Assembly: GCA_001599595.1 (NCBI GenBank)
Contig: BCHH01000003.1
Coordinates: 2,168,263-2,232,262 of the forward strand
DNA length: 64,000 nt
DNA from: Beverwykella pulmonaria
Taxonomy: Eukaryota; Ascomycota; Dothideomycetes; Pleosporales; Melanommataceae
Direction: 5' to 3'
The first letter of the stretch is position 1. The number at the start of each line of letters is the position of its first letter. Below are positions 10,901 through 23,351 of the stretch, one piece after another. Below the pieces are notes generated by a model, which saw nothing but the letters and a program-made list of their open reading frames with translations, was not told the DNA's origin and made no database searches. A program made the translations under genes and the position numbers.

Positions 10901-12353
10901 GATCTTTCCTTCATGTCTTGAAAGCTTAGGTTAAAAAAATGATCCTAATTTCATCATGAGACTTAATTACTCATTGCTAGTATACTCAACCCTACTCCGA
11001 TCCATTCACGCCCATTACCTCATATCATAGGCATGAATCTAAGATAAAACAATATCTGTGACTCTCGAATGTTTTTCACATCGGGTTTTCAAAATATAGT
11101 TAACGTGAATTTTGAAAAAAGACCAAATATGAAGATGAATGTGGCTCTTCTTTCTAACTGAATTTTCAAAATACTATTGAATATGTGAGATTGAGTTTGC
11201 TCAGAGTGACTTTAAAGTTTTATCCCGGAGTGTTATTGTGAACCTCAAAGATGTCAGTGAGTTCCATCACCTCTGAGAATTGTCGTTCGAATGTGCAGAT
11301 AAGGACCAGATGAAATTGTGAAATAGCGGCGATTATGTGAGCAGAGACACAACACAGAACAATTACAAAAGGGCGCACTCGTTATTTCCTTTTTGCTATT
11401 TCAAAAATTTTCTGCAAACACTAGGAGCTCTTCATTGCCTTTGTGTGGCGTGAGTGAGAAAAGCCTGATTCTCAGTCTCTAAATTCAATCATCATTTATG
11501 CCATTTTGGCGTTTCTGCGATCGCTTTGTTCTATAGGTACTGGTGAGGACGCGTCAGTGGACGACTAGTGTTCATAGACAATGTCAACACATAGCACAGA
11601 CAACTACTATAGCATGTTTTTCCAGATCTTTACAGTGAGATTATTATCCCTTGTGCCAAAAACGAGCGGGAACACAAAGCTGTTTCTTGCCACCTCTTAT
11701 TCCTCCGTTTACTCAACTGCTTCATTTGATTCCTCAAAGTATTATAAATGACATTATATAGAACCCTTATATTTCAATAGATGGCTAAGAACTGGACCTC
11801 ACATCTAACATGAAGACTTCGGATGCGTTCGAATTGTCCACCCTTCATGTGGGGCGGCTTGCGATAACTTTGCAGTGCTTCCGAGGTTGCTAAGGATATT
11901 GAACAACTTTCTCACATCTCTGGGACCATCTGCTTGGGTTGCGCCGTGATGACGACGCCTCAAATCGCTCACCGAGATAAGAGATATCGAGCCTGGATTC
12001 ATGAGCCGACGCCCCGGTTTTTCTCAGAAAACCACGTTACCCTCTTCTGAGTTATACCACAGGTGCATTTTCGGATCACTCTGGCAATGAACGGAGTATA
12101 ACACTCCACCCCTTTCCTGAATGTATACAACCTAAGAGTTACGAATGCTAGATTTGGTGCTTCCGGCCCGTAACATCCGGGAAAATGGTAATAGATCCCG
12201 TGCCTCTCACACATCACAGGCATTCCATACTTGCAACCGTCTTGCTGCATTGCTATCTGAAGTCCCATCGCCCGCTATCTCTCATGTGCTGCTGCCCTAC
12301 TCCGTTCCTGCGCGAAGCGGACCCCCATGCTCTTTAGATCCTAGACATGTGCT

Positions 12354-12375
12354 GGGGTGGTATTTTAACCACCCC
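12354..12375. promoter_or_regulatory. Inverted repeat upstream of the beta-lactamase-like gene
   Basis: A perfect inverted repeat has 8-base arms, GGGGTGGT and ACCACCCC, and a 6-base A/T centre. It starts 510 bp before the ATG at 12864. It could be a dimeric factor site or chance; no factor is assigned. Confidence 0.3.
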
Positions 12376-12567
12376 TGTACTGCGCGTTCCCGTCGCCCTA
12401 TCACTCAACGCTATCGATGTAGATGGTTCGGCGCATTTCTCGGTGCACAGACCTAGAGGCTCGGAAGATGTGTACGCCGGTTAAAGTTCACCAGGCACAA
12501 TTTCTAAATATTATGTTCGCTTCCCCACACACACCCTTGACAGTCTCCGCACTTAAATCTACTACTA

Positions 12568-12582
12568 CCCCAATTACCCCAA
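12568..12582 (+). promoter_or_regulatory. CCCCAATTACCCCAA element
   Basis: This 15-base direct repeat of CCCCAA lies 296 bp before the beta-lactamase-like ATG. A copy differing only by one extra A occurs in the PKS upstream region (23166-23181), 827 bp before the PKS ATG, on the same strand relative to each gene. A short inverted pair (CCCCA, TGGGG) overlaps it at 12577-12591. It is a candidate shared control element of the cluster. Confidence 0.35.
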
Positions 12583-12863
12583 TGAATGGGGCTACCTAAT
12601 ATCACATTCACAGGTTGCCATAACTTGTATCCGGCTAATCTTGGCAAAGCATAATTCATTTCGATCTTTAGATCTAGAAGGTCTGAGCTGTGTGTATTCT
12701 TAGACCGTTGGAGCGTTCCGGTGTTCACATTACAAGCAATGAGTTCTCCATCTCATATCTCGAGGCCTGTCTTCCTCAGATTAGGACTATATAGTCAATC
12801 GCATCTTACCAGCTTGTTCAGTCGCTGCCAACTTTCCTATCTTCCTATCACCCGGTTTCGAAA

Positions 12864-14867
12864 ATGGGCAACCTAGCATGGGGTCTCTCTCCCTTGTTGA
12901 TCATCTCTCACGTGTTGTTGAGTTCCGCAGCACCCAATTGTCCCCTGATTGGGCCTGAATTTCCTCCACCCCAACACTTGTCGGACCATCCGATCTGGAA
13001 ACAGGCCATTCAGAATGTTACTGCTGTCTTCGACTACATCGACTACAGCAACATAACGGGTATCGACAGGTTTTCTTACTCTATACAAATATTTTCTGCC
13101 AATCCAGGTCAGCCAACCCTTTGGGAGCGCCATCGTACTGCAAAGAACTTGCCTGCCAATACAACTGGTGTAAAGAAAGTAGATGGCGACACCGTATATC
13201 GTCTTGGAAGTGTTACTAAGGTGTTCACGGTCCTGACGTGGCTCGCCGAACTCGGGGATGAGCATTGGAATCAGCCAATTACAAAGTACATCCCGGAGCT
13301 TGGCCAGTACCCGACAGACTCCACTGCATCTGGATTCGACAGTGTGAAGAACACTGCCTGGGACGATATCACCATTGGATCACTCGCAAGTCAAGTGTCA
13401 GGGCTTGGAAGAGATTGTGAGTATCGCTCAAGAATTCAGAGGATATGGTAAAGGCCAATCACTAAATATGGGGCTATAGATGGAACACTGGGCGAATATA
13501 CCGAGACATCGGATATGCCTGATCCTTGGTGGGTCGGGTTTCCTCCATTGCAAAACTCATCGCTTCCACCCTGTGGAGCATGGCCACTTTGCTCCCGAAA
13601 ACGTAAGTAGGCAGCTGCAATAAGTATTCAACATGTTCTAAGTGAGATTGTAGAGTTTATAGAAGGACTGAACATCATGTACCCCTCGGTTCCACCCTGG
13701 CAGACAGCTACTTATTCCAACACCGCCTACCAACTGCTTGCGTATGCGCTAGAGAACATCACGGGGAAGAAGTTCACTGATATCCTCAATGACCGAATCA
13801 TAAAACCGATGGGCCTCAACCGTACCTACTATGACAAGCCTGATGACTCTGTTGGTATTATTCCGGGAACAATGAAAGAGACGTATTGGGATGTACCCTT
13901 AGGTGAAGCTAGCCCGTGAGTTTTTCCCACCCAATATATGGACGAATCTGTACTTACAGCTAGTAGTGGTGGAAATATGTACTCTTCCGCGAACGATCTT
14001 TCAACTTTCGGTCGTGCGATTCTTTCCTCCAAAGTGATCAAACCAGCTCTCACACGCCGTTGGCTCAATCCAGTTACCTTCTCCGCCGACTTCCTTGCTT
14101 CAGTCGGTGCGCCATGGGGAGTTCGACGCATCCAACTCGCCAAAGATTCTCAACCGCATCGCACACTGAGCGTCTTCACTAAGGCTGGTACATTCAAGAA
14201 ATACACTGCATTCATTACCCTTCTCAAAGACTTCAAGATTGGCTTCACAATCATGATGGCAGGGGAGCCAGCAATCTCCAACTTCGGTGGGGCAGATCTT
14301 CTCGGCGCAGTTCTCATACCAGCCTTCGATGCTGTAGCACGTGACGAGGCCGATAAGCTATACAGCGGTCGTTACGTGAGTAAAGGCAAAAGTAATGGCA
14401 CCTTCATCAACTCGACATTGACCATCAACACTGATCCTAATAAGCCTGGCCTGGGCATCAGCTCTTGGGTCAGTAATGGAACCGATATGCTCGACATGGC
14501 GATCAAGCTGCAAGCGGGAACAGATCAAAGTGCGAAGAAGGCGGAAGGTCGACTGTACTACACCCAACTTGAAGCAAAAACTGCTGATGGTGGCCAAAGA
14601 CAGTCCTTCAAAGCTGTCTTTGAGGATACTGGGTACGCGGGTATTGGCCAACAACTCTTTTCAACCGATTGTGGGTCTTGGGTGGCCGTGACTGCTACTA
14701 CCTACGGTTCACTGCCGCTTGATGAGTTCATCTTCAACTTTGATAAGAGTGGTAAAGTAGTCAGCGTGGAAAACCTGGCATTGAGGATCACCCTGTACAA
14801 AACTGATAGTCCCGGTAAAAGGGCAGCGAAAACGAGTAGGCGTCGGACCCCAACGGCTCACGTGTAA
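12864..14867 (+). CDS. Secreted beta-lactamase-like serine hydrolase (S12/penicillin-binding fold)
   Basis: Four exons, 12864..13416, 13480..13602, 13654..13915 and 13964..14867, give 613 residues. The first two introns have consensus donors (GTGAGT, GTAAGT); the last acceptor (GCTAG at 13963) was chosen because it restores PSGGNMYSSANDLS. There is a signal peptide (residues about 1-22, ending SSAA). Catalytic motifs are SVTK (Ser116, Lys119) and YSN (Tyr246-Asn248). The C-terminal third (from about 380) matches the extra domain typical of fungal beta-lactamase/transpeptidase-like proteins. Such proteins act as esterases, amidases or acyltransferases and are often found in fungal metabolite clusters; the substrate here is unknown. 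It is convergent with the ABC transporter, with 272 bp between stops. A role in the pathway is inferred from position and a shared promoter element. Confidence 0.86.
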
Positions 14868-15139
14868 ATAGGCTTTGGCTCATTTCATTATTTTTTAGAA
14901 GTGACATTTATTCTGTACATGTATTTTATCTTCTCGTAAATACGTTCACTTCTCGTTCCTACAAGCCAACACTATGCTTCTTGAAGTGACGTAACAGTAT
15001 GTACATTAGATTCCAAACTTATTATTCGGATTGAAGAAGATATGCTATTCGACAGGAAGGAATTCATTCTTTGACATCACCTTCTTAGAAAGCATATACA
15101 TGGTAAATAAGACCCCCAGACAATGATAACTGTTCACAC

Positions 15140-18100
15140 CTAAGACACGCTCAAAGTCTGAGCTTGACACTATAATCACATTAGCATAACCTAGCTAAAG
15201 CAATGAGTTTTAACTTACCATCTGGTAGTATAGCCCCCTTGCCCTCAGTAAGCTGCTATGATTTCCAGTCTCGACTATCCTTCCTTCCTTAAGCACGAAT
15301 ATCACATCTGCCTTCTGCACTGTGGCAAGACGGTGTGCAACAACTATCATCGTTCTTCCCTTCCCAGTCTGCTCGAAGACCTCCTGCACTTCCTTCTCTG
15401 TCTCCGAGTCGAGGCTGCTAGTAGCTTCATCCAGCAGCAGTACAGCTGGATCTCGAATCAATGCTCGCGCAATGGAGATGCGTTGCTTTTGTCCACCCGA
15501 CAGAGCAACGCCAGCAGTACCGACATCCGTGTTGTACCCTTCTGGGAGAGAAGTGATGAAAGCATGGATACCGGCATCACGGCAGGCTTGATGCAGCGTT
15601 CCTTCTGTGATAGTAGCGTCATTGACACCCAGCAATATGTTTTCGCGGATTGTACCACGGAACAAATAGGGTTCCTGTGCTACTAGCGACAGCGATTTGC
15701 GGTATTTCTGCAGAGGAAGAGACCTGATGTCAGAGGAGTCGTAGAGGATAGAGCCCTCATGCGGTTCGTAAAAACGCTCTAAAAGAGAGATGATTGTTGT
15801 CTTTCCTGATCCCGAGGGTCCAACTATAGCAGCAAATTGGCCGTGCTCAATTGACATGGAGAGGCCTTGCAGAACGGGGGTGTTGCGGGTAGGGTATTGG
15901 AACACAACATTCTTGAATTCGATGTCGGCGCCTTTCCAAAGTACTGACTTATCAATGGTGAAGATTTCACTATGTTGGGAGTTAGCGTCGCGGGAAGTTG
16001 TGTTGTAGTCAGAATCCTTGGACCGCATGGCTTGGATCCGGTTCGCAGCCGCTGACACTTGAGCGATGTCTTTGGATATCGTTAGTGGAATAGGAGGAAG
16101 CCCATCCGTAAGAACTTACTGGGGCCAAAACTGAGCCACTGCCCTGCAGCCATGCTGCCCTAGGCAATATTAGATTCCCCATCGGTGCCAAAAGTTCTTG
16201 AATAAACGTACCTGTATAATTGCAATATATATGACAAAGAAGTTGAATGGGTAATACTCGTAGTTTGCAAGAAGACGACCTCCATACCTACGAGGGGTTG
16301 TTAGTGCAAGTTTCTTGCATGTGAAAGTTGGCAACAACCTACCAAAGAGCAAAGGCCATACAAAGCAACACCAAGCTATCACTTGCTGCAAAGACCAGAG
16401 AAGAAAATCGAGCAGCCCTGAAGGACTTCTTAATATGATCTTGCAACAGCGTATCGTATCTGCTGCAGATCGTTCCCTCCAAGGTCAAAGATGCCACCGT
16501 TCTAGTTGCTCGGATAGCTTCAGTAGCAAACTTCGCACTTTCGGCAAATACTTTGTTATTTCTGGCTTCGAACTTAACTTCATAGCGCACACGGTAATAC
16601 CCTCCGGCGAGAATGATTGGCATGGACGCGCAGATGACAATAAGCGCAAACTTCCAACCAAAGTAAAAAGAAATGGTCACGCATCCAATGACGTTGAATA
16701 TGGAGATGAAAACCATTGCCATGTTGATTCCAAGAAGCTGTTGGAGTTGAGTGGGATCGGTCGCAATTCTGGCGGTGAGCATTCCCACTGAATTCTCCTC
16801 TCCATCGAAGAACGATACGCGTTTGGATATTATATTCTGGAAATACTCTTTGCGATAGATATTGGTTGTGCGCTGATCCTGAGTTAACGGCATGAATATG
16901 AACAATGAAGGCATTCTTACAACGGAGACAGTATTCGAAGACCACCCAAGCGCAAAATAGCTCAAGCCTACGCCGGCTGCAACGACAACAAGCATTAGAC
17001 ACAGGAAGTTTGTGGAAGTGCGTAAATACTCTCCCCAGTATGCGAAATCAGTAAACAGTCTGGCGAATAGATATGCTTGTAACGCAGAGCTCGCTAGCGG
17101 TTTATGGTTATTATCATTGAAGAGCGGCGAGTGCAGAAAGTACTCACAAGCAGCCCCCATAGCTGATATCAGCATAATGAAGTATCCTATCCAATTCCTC
17201 TTTTGCTCTGCTAGCAACAGACCAAAACTCTGGAAAAGGGACTTTGGTTTCGACAACTTGGGTACATTCACATGTTTGTGGGTTGTATCTGGCTCAACGA
17301 CGGTTTCTAGAGCTTCTTTCTCTGGTATCGTACACTCACTCAGATCCTCACTGTTCTCGAAAGAATAGTGATCGAACGTTTGCTCGGTTTCCAGTACTAA
17401 GTGTTGCGCGTTCACGAGTTTCCAGTACGCACCTCCTTCTTCTGCGAGAAGGCTTTCATGAGTACCTTCTTGAACTACTTTTCCTTTCGCGAGAACCACA
17501 ATATTGTCAGCGTCTTTAATGGTCGATAGCCGGTGTGCAATCACGATGGTCGTTCTGTTTTGCGAAACCTTGTCCAAAGCCGCTTGAACGATTCGCTCGC
17601 TTGCCACATCGAGAGAGCTCGTCGCTTCATCGAAGATCAATATCTTGGGTTGTCGAATAATGCTTCTAGCGATGGCGATTCTTTGACGCTGACCACCGCT
17701 GAGCTTAATACCGACATCTCCAACTTGTGTATCGTAGCCCTAGTAAGAAATCAATGTCTATATAGTTCGTGAGAATTTGTCACTTGCCTCGGAAAGCCTC
17801 GTGATAAACTCATCAGCATACGCTTCCTTGCAAGCTTGCTCCACGAGCGATTTTTTCACTTCCATTGTTGCATCTTCCCACTCCGTGCCCACCAGACCAT
17901 ACTCAACATTCTTGAAAATGGTATCATTGAAGAGAAACGGCTCTTGCTGAACTAGCCCAATCATTCGTCTCCACCATGTCAAATCGATCTCGTGAAGATT
18001 TCTTCCCTCAGTCTGGATTGTACCGTTGCGAAAGTAAAGAGTCTATAACGAGATTAATGTGTTAGCCACGTGCTTAAGACATTCACACCTGCGAGGAGTT

Positions 18101-19758
18101 GATAAACTTACAATCGGATTAGTTCCCGAATCTCCATCTAACTGATACCATCGCTGGATGAGCCCTACGATGGTGCTTTTGCCCGACCCAGATGGCCCAA
18201 CAATGGCAGTCCTTTTGCCTATTGGAAATCGCAGACTCAGACTATCTAGTACTTTCACATCAGGTCGCGTGGGGTAAGAAAAATTGATGTTCTGTAAAAC
18301 AATATCGTCGTTCATAAGAATCTCAGGGCCTCGAACTCCTCCTGTCGCGGGCTTTGGAGCGTCAATGATAGTGAAGAATATGGTTGCTGCGTTGATAGCG
18401 TGCGATGCAGCGGTCAGCGGGACGGTGATTGCACTAATGTGCGCGAGAATCGTCATTACGGACATAAGGACGCTTGTAACCTTTAGTTATCACGTTCATG
18501 AATGCATAGTGAAATCAAAGCTCACACTACAAGCGTCTGGACGCTGGAAAATTTGAAACCCAAGTATAACTTGACGGAAAACCAGAAGCAAAGCGCAAAT
18601 GTACTGTTCAGGTTAGTCGATCAAAATTTAGGTGTGTTTGGCAGCATGTCCTTACGCGAATATTGTGAAGAACACTGCGCGAAAATTAGCTACATTTCAT
18701 ACTTGGAGGGCGCATAGAGCCACGCACCAGGAGAATGCTGCAAGGCGATGATCGGAGACATTTTGTGACCATGCTTTGCGGATTCCTCTATCAAACGATT
18801 GTAGTTCTCTGCCATCTTCTCTTCAGCGCCACAAGCTGCTACCATCCGTATTGAGGAAAGAGCATCACTCGCGATCCCTGAGGCTTGTCTGTCAGATTCT
18901 TGAATCTTCAGATACCTTCTCACCACGATTGGGGTCATGAATATATAGCACAGAACTATAGCGACTAGTCCTGAGCTAGTGACTAGAGTGAGGCTCCAAC
19001 TGTAGTAACACGCAATAACCCATGCCGTAAATATGACGGTGATGGCTTGAATGAGGCTGGATAGGCGCTCTGAGATTCCGATCTGTAGAATATTGGCGGT
19101 GATAGTGATGATGGCTGCTGTCTGCCCTGGTGGAAGCGCGTCTAGAACGGAAATAGGCTGCTTGAACAGAGCTTGCAGATATGTCAACCGAATCGCTGCC
19201 GAGATTCGAAGACTTGACATCCGAAAACCCAACTATGTGGCGTCAGTATATCTGAACCTGCCACGTGATGAGATGCCTTACAATCGCTATATAGGCGAGG
19301 AAGAATCTTCCAATGAAAAGGTAAACAGTGTAAAGGACATATTGGTTGATCGAGTGTATAAAGACCTTGGCGACATCTTCAGGAGGCGTTGTTGCAAGTG
19401 CGGTGAAGCTCTTCACCATATTTGCTAGTGCAAATGTTAGAGGTTGAGTCGTCTACGGGCAACTTTAACACTACTTAGGGGTAGATGTAGACTTACCAAA
19501 AATGATGTTCATAAGCGGAAGTGTAGCCCCAGCGCAAACAGAAGCGGCAAAGGAAATCAAGAGGAATATCCTATCTCTTGGTGTAGAATACGAAAATATT
19601 CGCTTGCATATGGTCAGTGAACGTAGAACAAAGTTCTAGTGCCTTCCTACAATGAATATCTTGATGGTTTCATTCAGTGATACAAACCAGGTAAATCTTT
19701 TGCCCCATTCTCGACCTTTTCGTGCCTTGACAGATGGTTGACTCGTGGGTTGAGACAT
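15140..19758 (-). CDS. Full-size ABCB (MDR1-type) exporter
   Basis: Fifteen exons splice to 3,873 nt and 1,290 residues, the normal size for a TMD-NBD-TMD-NBD exporter. Exons: 19651..19758, 19497..19602, 19282..19424, 18728..19232, 18656..18674, 18526..18603, 18112..18472, 17788..18042, 17148..17739, 16921..17093, 16343..16878, 16212..16287, 16120..16159, 15219..16069, 15140..15169. NBD1: Walker [10 protein letters not shown] at about 412, LSGGQRQR about 538, Walker [10 protein letters not shown] about 557. NBD2: Walker A GPSGSGKT about 1081, [19 protein letters not shown]. Phases agree at every junction. The intron 17740..17787 has a GC donor, and one exon is only 19 nt. The last exon adds CQAQTLSVS, replacing an early stop in the intron. 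It probably exports the cluster product or gives self-protection. Confidence 0.92.
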
Positions 19759-20682
19759 CGCTATGGAAGGATCATGTGACCCAAAGGATGGTGTGTCAGC
19801 AGCTGATAGTTGTGAAAAAGTTTCACAGGAAATGGACGAAGTCTAAGATCGGGTTCTAAGATCGGGGTTTGCCGACGTTGGGCAAGGTTACATGATAAAG
19901 CGGAATGGATCGAGGCGACATGTCTGTCGCATGCAAAGTTTCGGGCACTGCACTGAATCAGATATTCGCACATAGTGCTAGTACTACATCGCAATGAATA
20001 CACACAAAGCTTGGGTCGGAGCTCTGAAGCGAGAAAAACAGCTTCCGGGGCATGTCCTTTGGTCTGTGCCCAAGATGCATAGGCCATGCTCAACCTTTGG
20101 TGAAACGGGATATGAAAATGTCATATTGATTGAAAGAACTGGGTCGCAATTTGATCAATAATGAATTGTCTGAAGTTCGCAACGGCTGAGATATCCCTGC
20201 AATCTTCACATTCATCCGTGAAGAAAGCTGGCCATACAGCCAATGAGAACCCAATATTTATATGTGATAGTGTAAGGCACGGCCCAATAAAATTTTGAGT
20301 TACTGCAGGGTACAGCCAATCGTAGATTGTAACGATGATGCAAGATACCAGCACTTCAGGATATCAGAACAGCAGATAGTGAACATCCACTACATATTCG
20401 ACCTCTATCTCTTATCAGGCCGCGCGTCTCTAGGCCCTGCAGGACAACGGTCAAAACGCACAATTTTCAGAATGATAATAATGTATTGATGAATAATGTT
20501 CGGAAATTTTATTCAATGAGTGACCGGAAGCAAACCGTTACGCCAGCTGCCAAACCGTTCGCCCGGGAGTTTCCTTGCAAGTGAATTGAGAAATAGGTAA
20601 TGCAGGTGTCCGCTATGGATATCAGGATATAAAAATAGCAAGCTGTGGGAAAGGGAAAACAAGTATGCGCCGAAATGTTTTT
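19759..20682. other. ABC transporter promoter and FSH1-hydrolase 3' region
   Basis: This 924 bp lies between the ABC start (19758, minus) and the stop of the next minus-strand gene (20683). It holds the 13-bp direct repeat listed at 19842-19867. Short frames (for example 19761-20093 minus) show no family features. Confidence 0.5.
19842..19867 (+). promoter_or_regulatory. Tandem 13-bp repeat TCTAAGATCGGG(T/G)
   Basis: Two adjacent copies of TCTAAGATCGGG lie 84-109 bp upstream of the ABC transporter ATG. The core CTAAGATCG also occurs at 23352-23360 upstream of the PKS, and a near match in reverse (TCGATCTTTAG) lies at 12661-12671 upstream of the beta-lactamase-like gene. This is a candidate factor site for the cluster. 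The tandem arrangement is seen directly; a regulatory role is inference. Confidence 0.4.
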
Positions 20683-21600
20683 CTAGAATGGAGAAACGCC
20701 TCCGTTCACCTCCGCAATCATACGCCGGACCGTATCGCCGAGCTCCCTCACCATCTGTTTATCTCGTGGTAAGGTGTGTCCTTTTGCGTGATCGAAAATA
20801 TACGCTGAGTCTGGGTCGCACACGTTGTATAGGGCCATGTTCCCATGTAGGTAAGGGTCCAAAGATCCAACTATTTTGTCAGCGAGTGCTCTGGGTTTGT
20901 GGGTTCGGGTCGAGAAACTTACTGATGTGGCATGTAGGGATGTCAATCATCAAGTCGCTCTCGTCGGCTAGAACAAGCCCATCTAGCGTGGGCTTTACCG
21001 GTGGCCAACCACCAAAGAAGAGAGCACACTTGAACGTTGGGACCCTCCCATGTTCCTCATGCAGCATCTGTTCATGGAGCAACAACGTTGCCGCGATGGT
21101 TGCGCCCTCCGAGTATCCAACGATGCCATCAAAGGGCCCTTCTTTCTCCACGATGTCGTAAAGGTATTTTAGAGTGTATGCAGCACTTTTGTCGGTCCTC
21201 GCGATTCCGTAAGTCATCAACTCTCTCATTGTCATCTCCGGCGTCTCGAGCTGAGGAAAGTCTCTGATACGTTCGAGGACATCAACTTTATTGGCCTCTT
21301 CGCCTTCGGCAACAATGAAGCGGTAGTAAGGCGGCCCTCCAAAAAACTCTTCATAGCCCTCTGGGGGAGTCACTTCGTACGGGCCTTGAATAAAGTGAAA
21401 TTCAGCAGACTTGTCGGATTCCAACTCGTTGACAAGAGGTGCAAGTTGGACTTTGAATTTCTGGTAGACGTTAGCTTTATTCTTCACAGTTAACGGTAGA
21501 AATTATGATCCCAAGAGTGACCGCAAAGGATAACATGAATAGACCAACAGAGGCTTACATCAATGCTTCCGAATGCACCAGGAAGGCATAGGAATCTCAT
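20683..21600 (-). CDS. FSH1-family serine hydrolase, LovG-like product-release enzyme
   Basis: Three exons, 21559..21600, 20923..21460 and 20683..20870, give 255 residues. The alpha/beta-hydrolase fold is shown by the start RFLCLPGAFGSID, the nucleophile elbow GYSEG (Ser131), the acid in IGSLDPY (Asp198) and the His in KGHTLPRD (His225). The length matches FSH1/LovG proteins. LovG hydrolyses the thioester to free the chain from a highly reducing PKS. The PKS next door ends in an ACP with no thioesterase or reductase, so this gene is the best candidate for release. It is divergent from the PKS across 2.4 kb. The first intron (21461..21558) is longer than its neighbours but has a GCTAAC branch and CCAG acceptor. 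Confidence 0.88.
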
Positions 21601-22672
21601 GATGGGCGACAACAACGACCCCGATTGGAGCTCGCTTGTATCGAATATCCCTGGATATCAGTGAAATATTGAGGAGTGGGAGATCACAAAATGGAGGGCC
21701 TGCTTGATCTTCGTGCAAAATGCAAGTAACAAAGGTGCATGCCGGGCATTCTCCATCGTTTTGAACGATAAGAGACACTTTTGGCCAAGCAACGTGAGCG
21801 AGGACATTGATGAGCCATGACCAGCCCGGACACAAAGCATTCTACGTAGGAGTCGAAAAAGACAGTGCAATCAAACCCGAACAGAGACAAGTTCACTTTT
21901 TGATTGCTATTTGGAGCTACGCGTGGCCGTTGGTGGAGTCTGAGTATTTCCAGCCCCTGTGGGACATCCACGCGTTTCTTGCCGCTGGACAAAAGGATGA
22001 TCTTACCCTTTGCAGTATTCTTGAATTATTCACTAGGAATCAGAACCAGTATGTCCCTGCAAATGTGATACCATGTGGTAGCCAGCTGGCGAGTCGTTCA
22101 CAAAGTTGATATCAAGCAGAAAGGTGCCAGACGAATTGCCTTACTTCGGGAGTAAGGGGGCGATACAGCCGGTCAATCAATGTTGATGACCATGGCGATA
22201 CAACAAGGCTCGATATTGCTACAGGCCTCATGGCGATTCGACGGGCGTTCCCGTGTGCTACGCCCACCTACGGGCAATTAAGAGATAAGCATATGCCAAG
22301 ATGCATGTGCCGCATATTCTTAGAATGCGGAAGGAACACATTTGGGCCAGGGGTTTGGGTACTTTTATGACGAGATTGGAGAATCAGCTGTCGGAAGTGC
22401 TGTCGGTAGTTCTTTTTGTTCCGTGGCGAACGTGGCAAGCTTACTCCGATACGGAGCTAGTCCAATATTGGTTAGTGCCACTTTCGTGTATCTCCCGTCA
22501 CGTCGAGCTCTGTTCCAACCTCACTACATGCCTCTCACCCCCACCCCCACCCCTATCCTAATCGTGGATGAAAGACTCCGCTTTTCTGCATCGCTTGGAT
22601 ATATGCCATGGTACTGAAGCGGCTCTTCAGCTTCACTCACACCTCTACGGCTGTGCGGGACCGAAGCCATCC

Positions 22673-22880
22673 ATGGCGCACACGCGTCTGTACCTGACAT
22701 ACCCACCCACTCTCCCGAACGAACAAAATAGTCATGGAAAGCATCCGTGCGATCCAACCTCCTCAAACCTAGTCCGGATCATCTAGCCTGCTCCCGGATT
22801 GGAGAGCATGGCGCACACCCTCTCTGCCTGACCTGCTGGTCCACTCTGCCGAAGAAACTAAAGGTATCATCGAACTCTCT
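22673..22880. repeat. Imperfect direct duplication, unit about 70 bp, offset 135 bp
   Basis: Sequence from 22673 (ATGGCGCACAC ... CTGAC ... CCACTCT.CCGAA) recurs from 22808 with the same order of blocks and scattered mismatches. It lies in the FSH1/PKS intergenic region. No gene product is implied. Confidence 0.45.
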
Positions 22881-23165
22881 TATTCGACAAATTCTGTCTA
22901 GGACGGATCGGGATGTCCAGCCTACTCCCCGAATCATTTGGGCGTTGGCTTGGAGAAATTCACCGTCGCCTCATCCCCAAGTACCCTTTTATCCAAGGTT
23001 TCCAGAGTCTGGCATCCACAGTCACTTGTCAGAAACCATCCCGTCTCTACCTAATGACTAGTCTACCATAATGATCATATTTCACTTTTTTTGATGCCTT
23101 GGTGTATACTACGGCACCATTTCTGCATGCGGAGTCCCTTCCTCGTTCTCAAGTTCGATCCTTTT

Positions 23166-23181
23166 CCCCAAATTACCCCAA
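23166..23181 (+). promoter_or_regulatory. CCCCAAATTACCCCAA element upstream of PKS
   Basis: This 16-base element matches the one at 12568-12582 with a single inserted A. It sits 827 bp before the PKS ATG. Each copy is itself a repeat of CCCCAA. Confidence 0.35.
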
Positions 23182-23351
23182 CTCCTAATGAAATCTCCTA
23201 TCACCCTATCACAACTTTGCCCTACTATCTCCAAATGTCACCTCACATGTCACTCATTTCCTGTTTCCCGAGTGCCTAATCTCGGCGGCTCGAATACACT
23301 AGCGTTGCCCCTCCCCGGACTTTGGGAACAACCGCCCGGTAGAACGCTGGA

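Larger units (their letters stand above)
5588..12863. other. 7.3 kb gene desert beside the cluster
   Basis: No intact gene could be supported here. The stretch is AT-richer than the flanks and broken by stops in all frames. Separately listed below are a decayed minus-strand gene (6183-6745), a recurring TATA/pyrimidine module (6540-10900), a CACGTG cluster (7572-7654) and elements just upstream of the beta-lactamase-like gene. Minus-strand frames at 11805-12002 (with RDVRKLFNILSNLGS) and 11999-12268 (Cys-rich) look more protein-like than random and could be a second decayed gene, but no family was recognised. Confidence 0.6.

Noticed and set aside
15210..15218. Stop at 15210 as the end of the ABC transporter
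   Set aside because: The stop lies just inside a consensus GTAAGT intron; splicing to 15169 gives CQAQTLSVS, which fits ABCB C-termini better.
16879..17147. Unspliced reading of the ABC gene through 16879-16920 and 17094-17147
   Set aside because: Both stretches stay open by chance, but strong splice sites bound them and removal restores normal family spacing.
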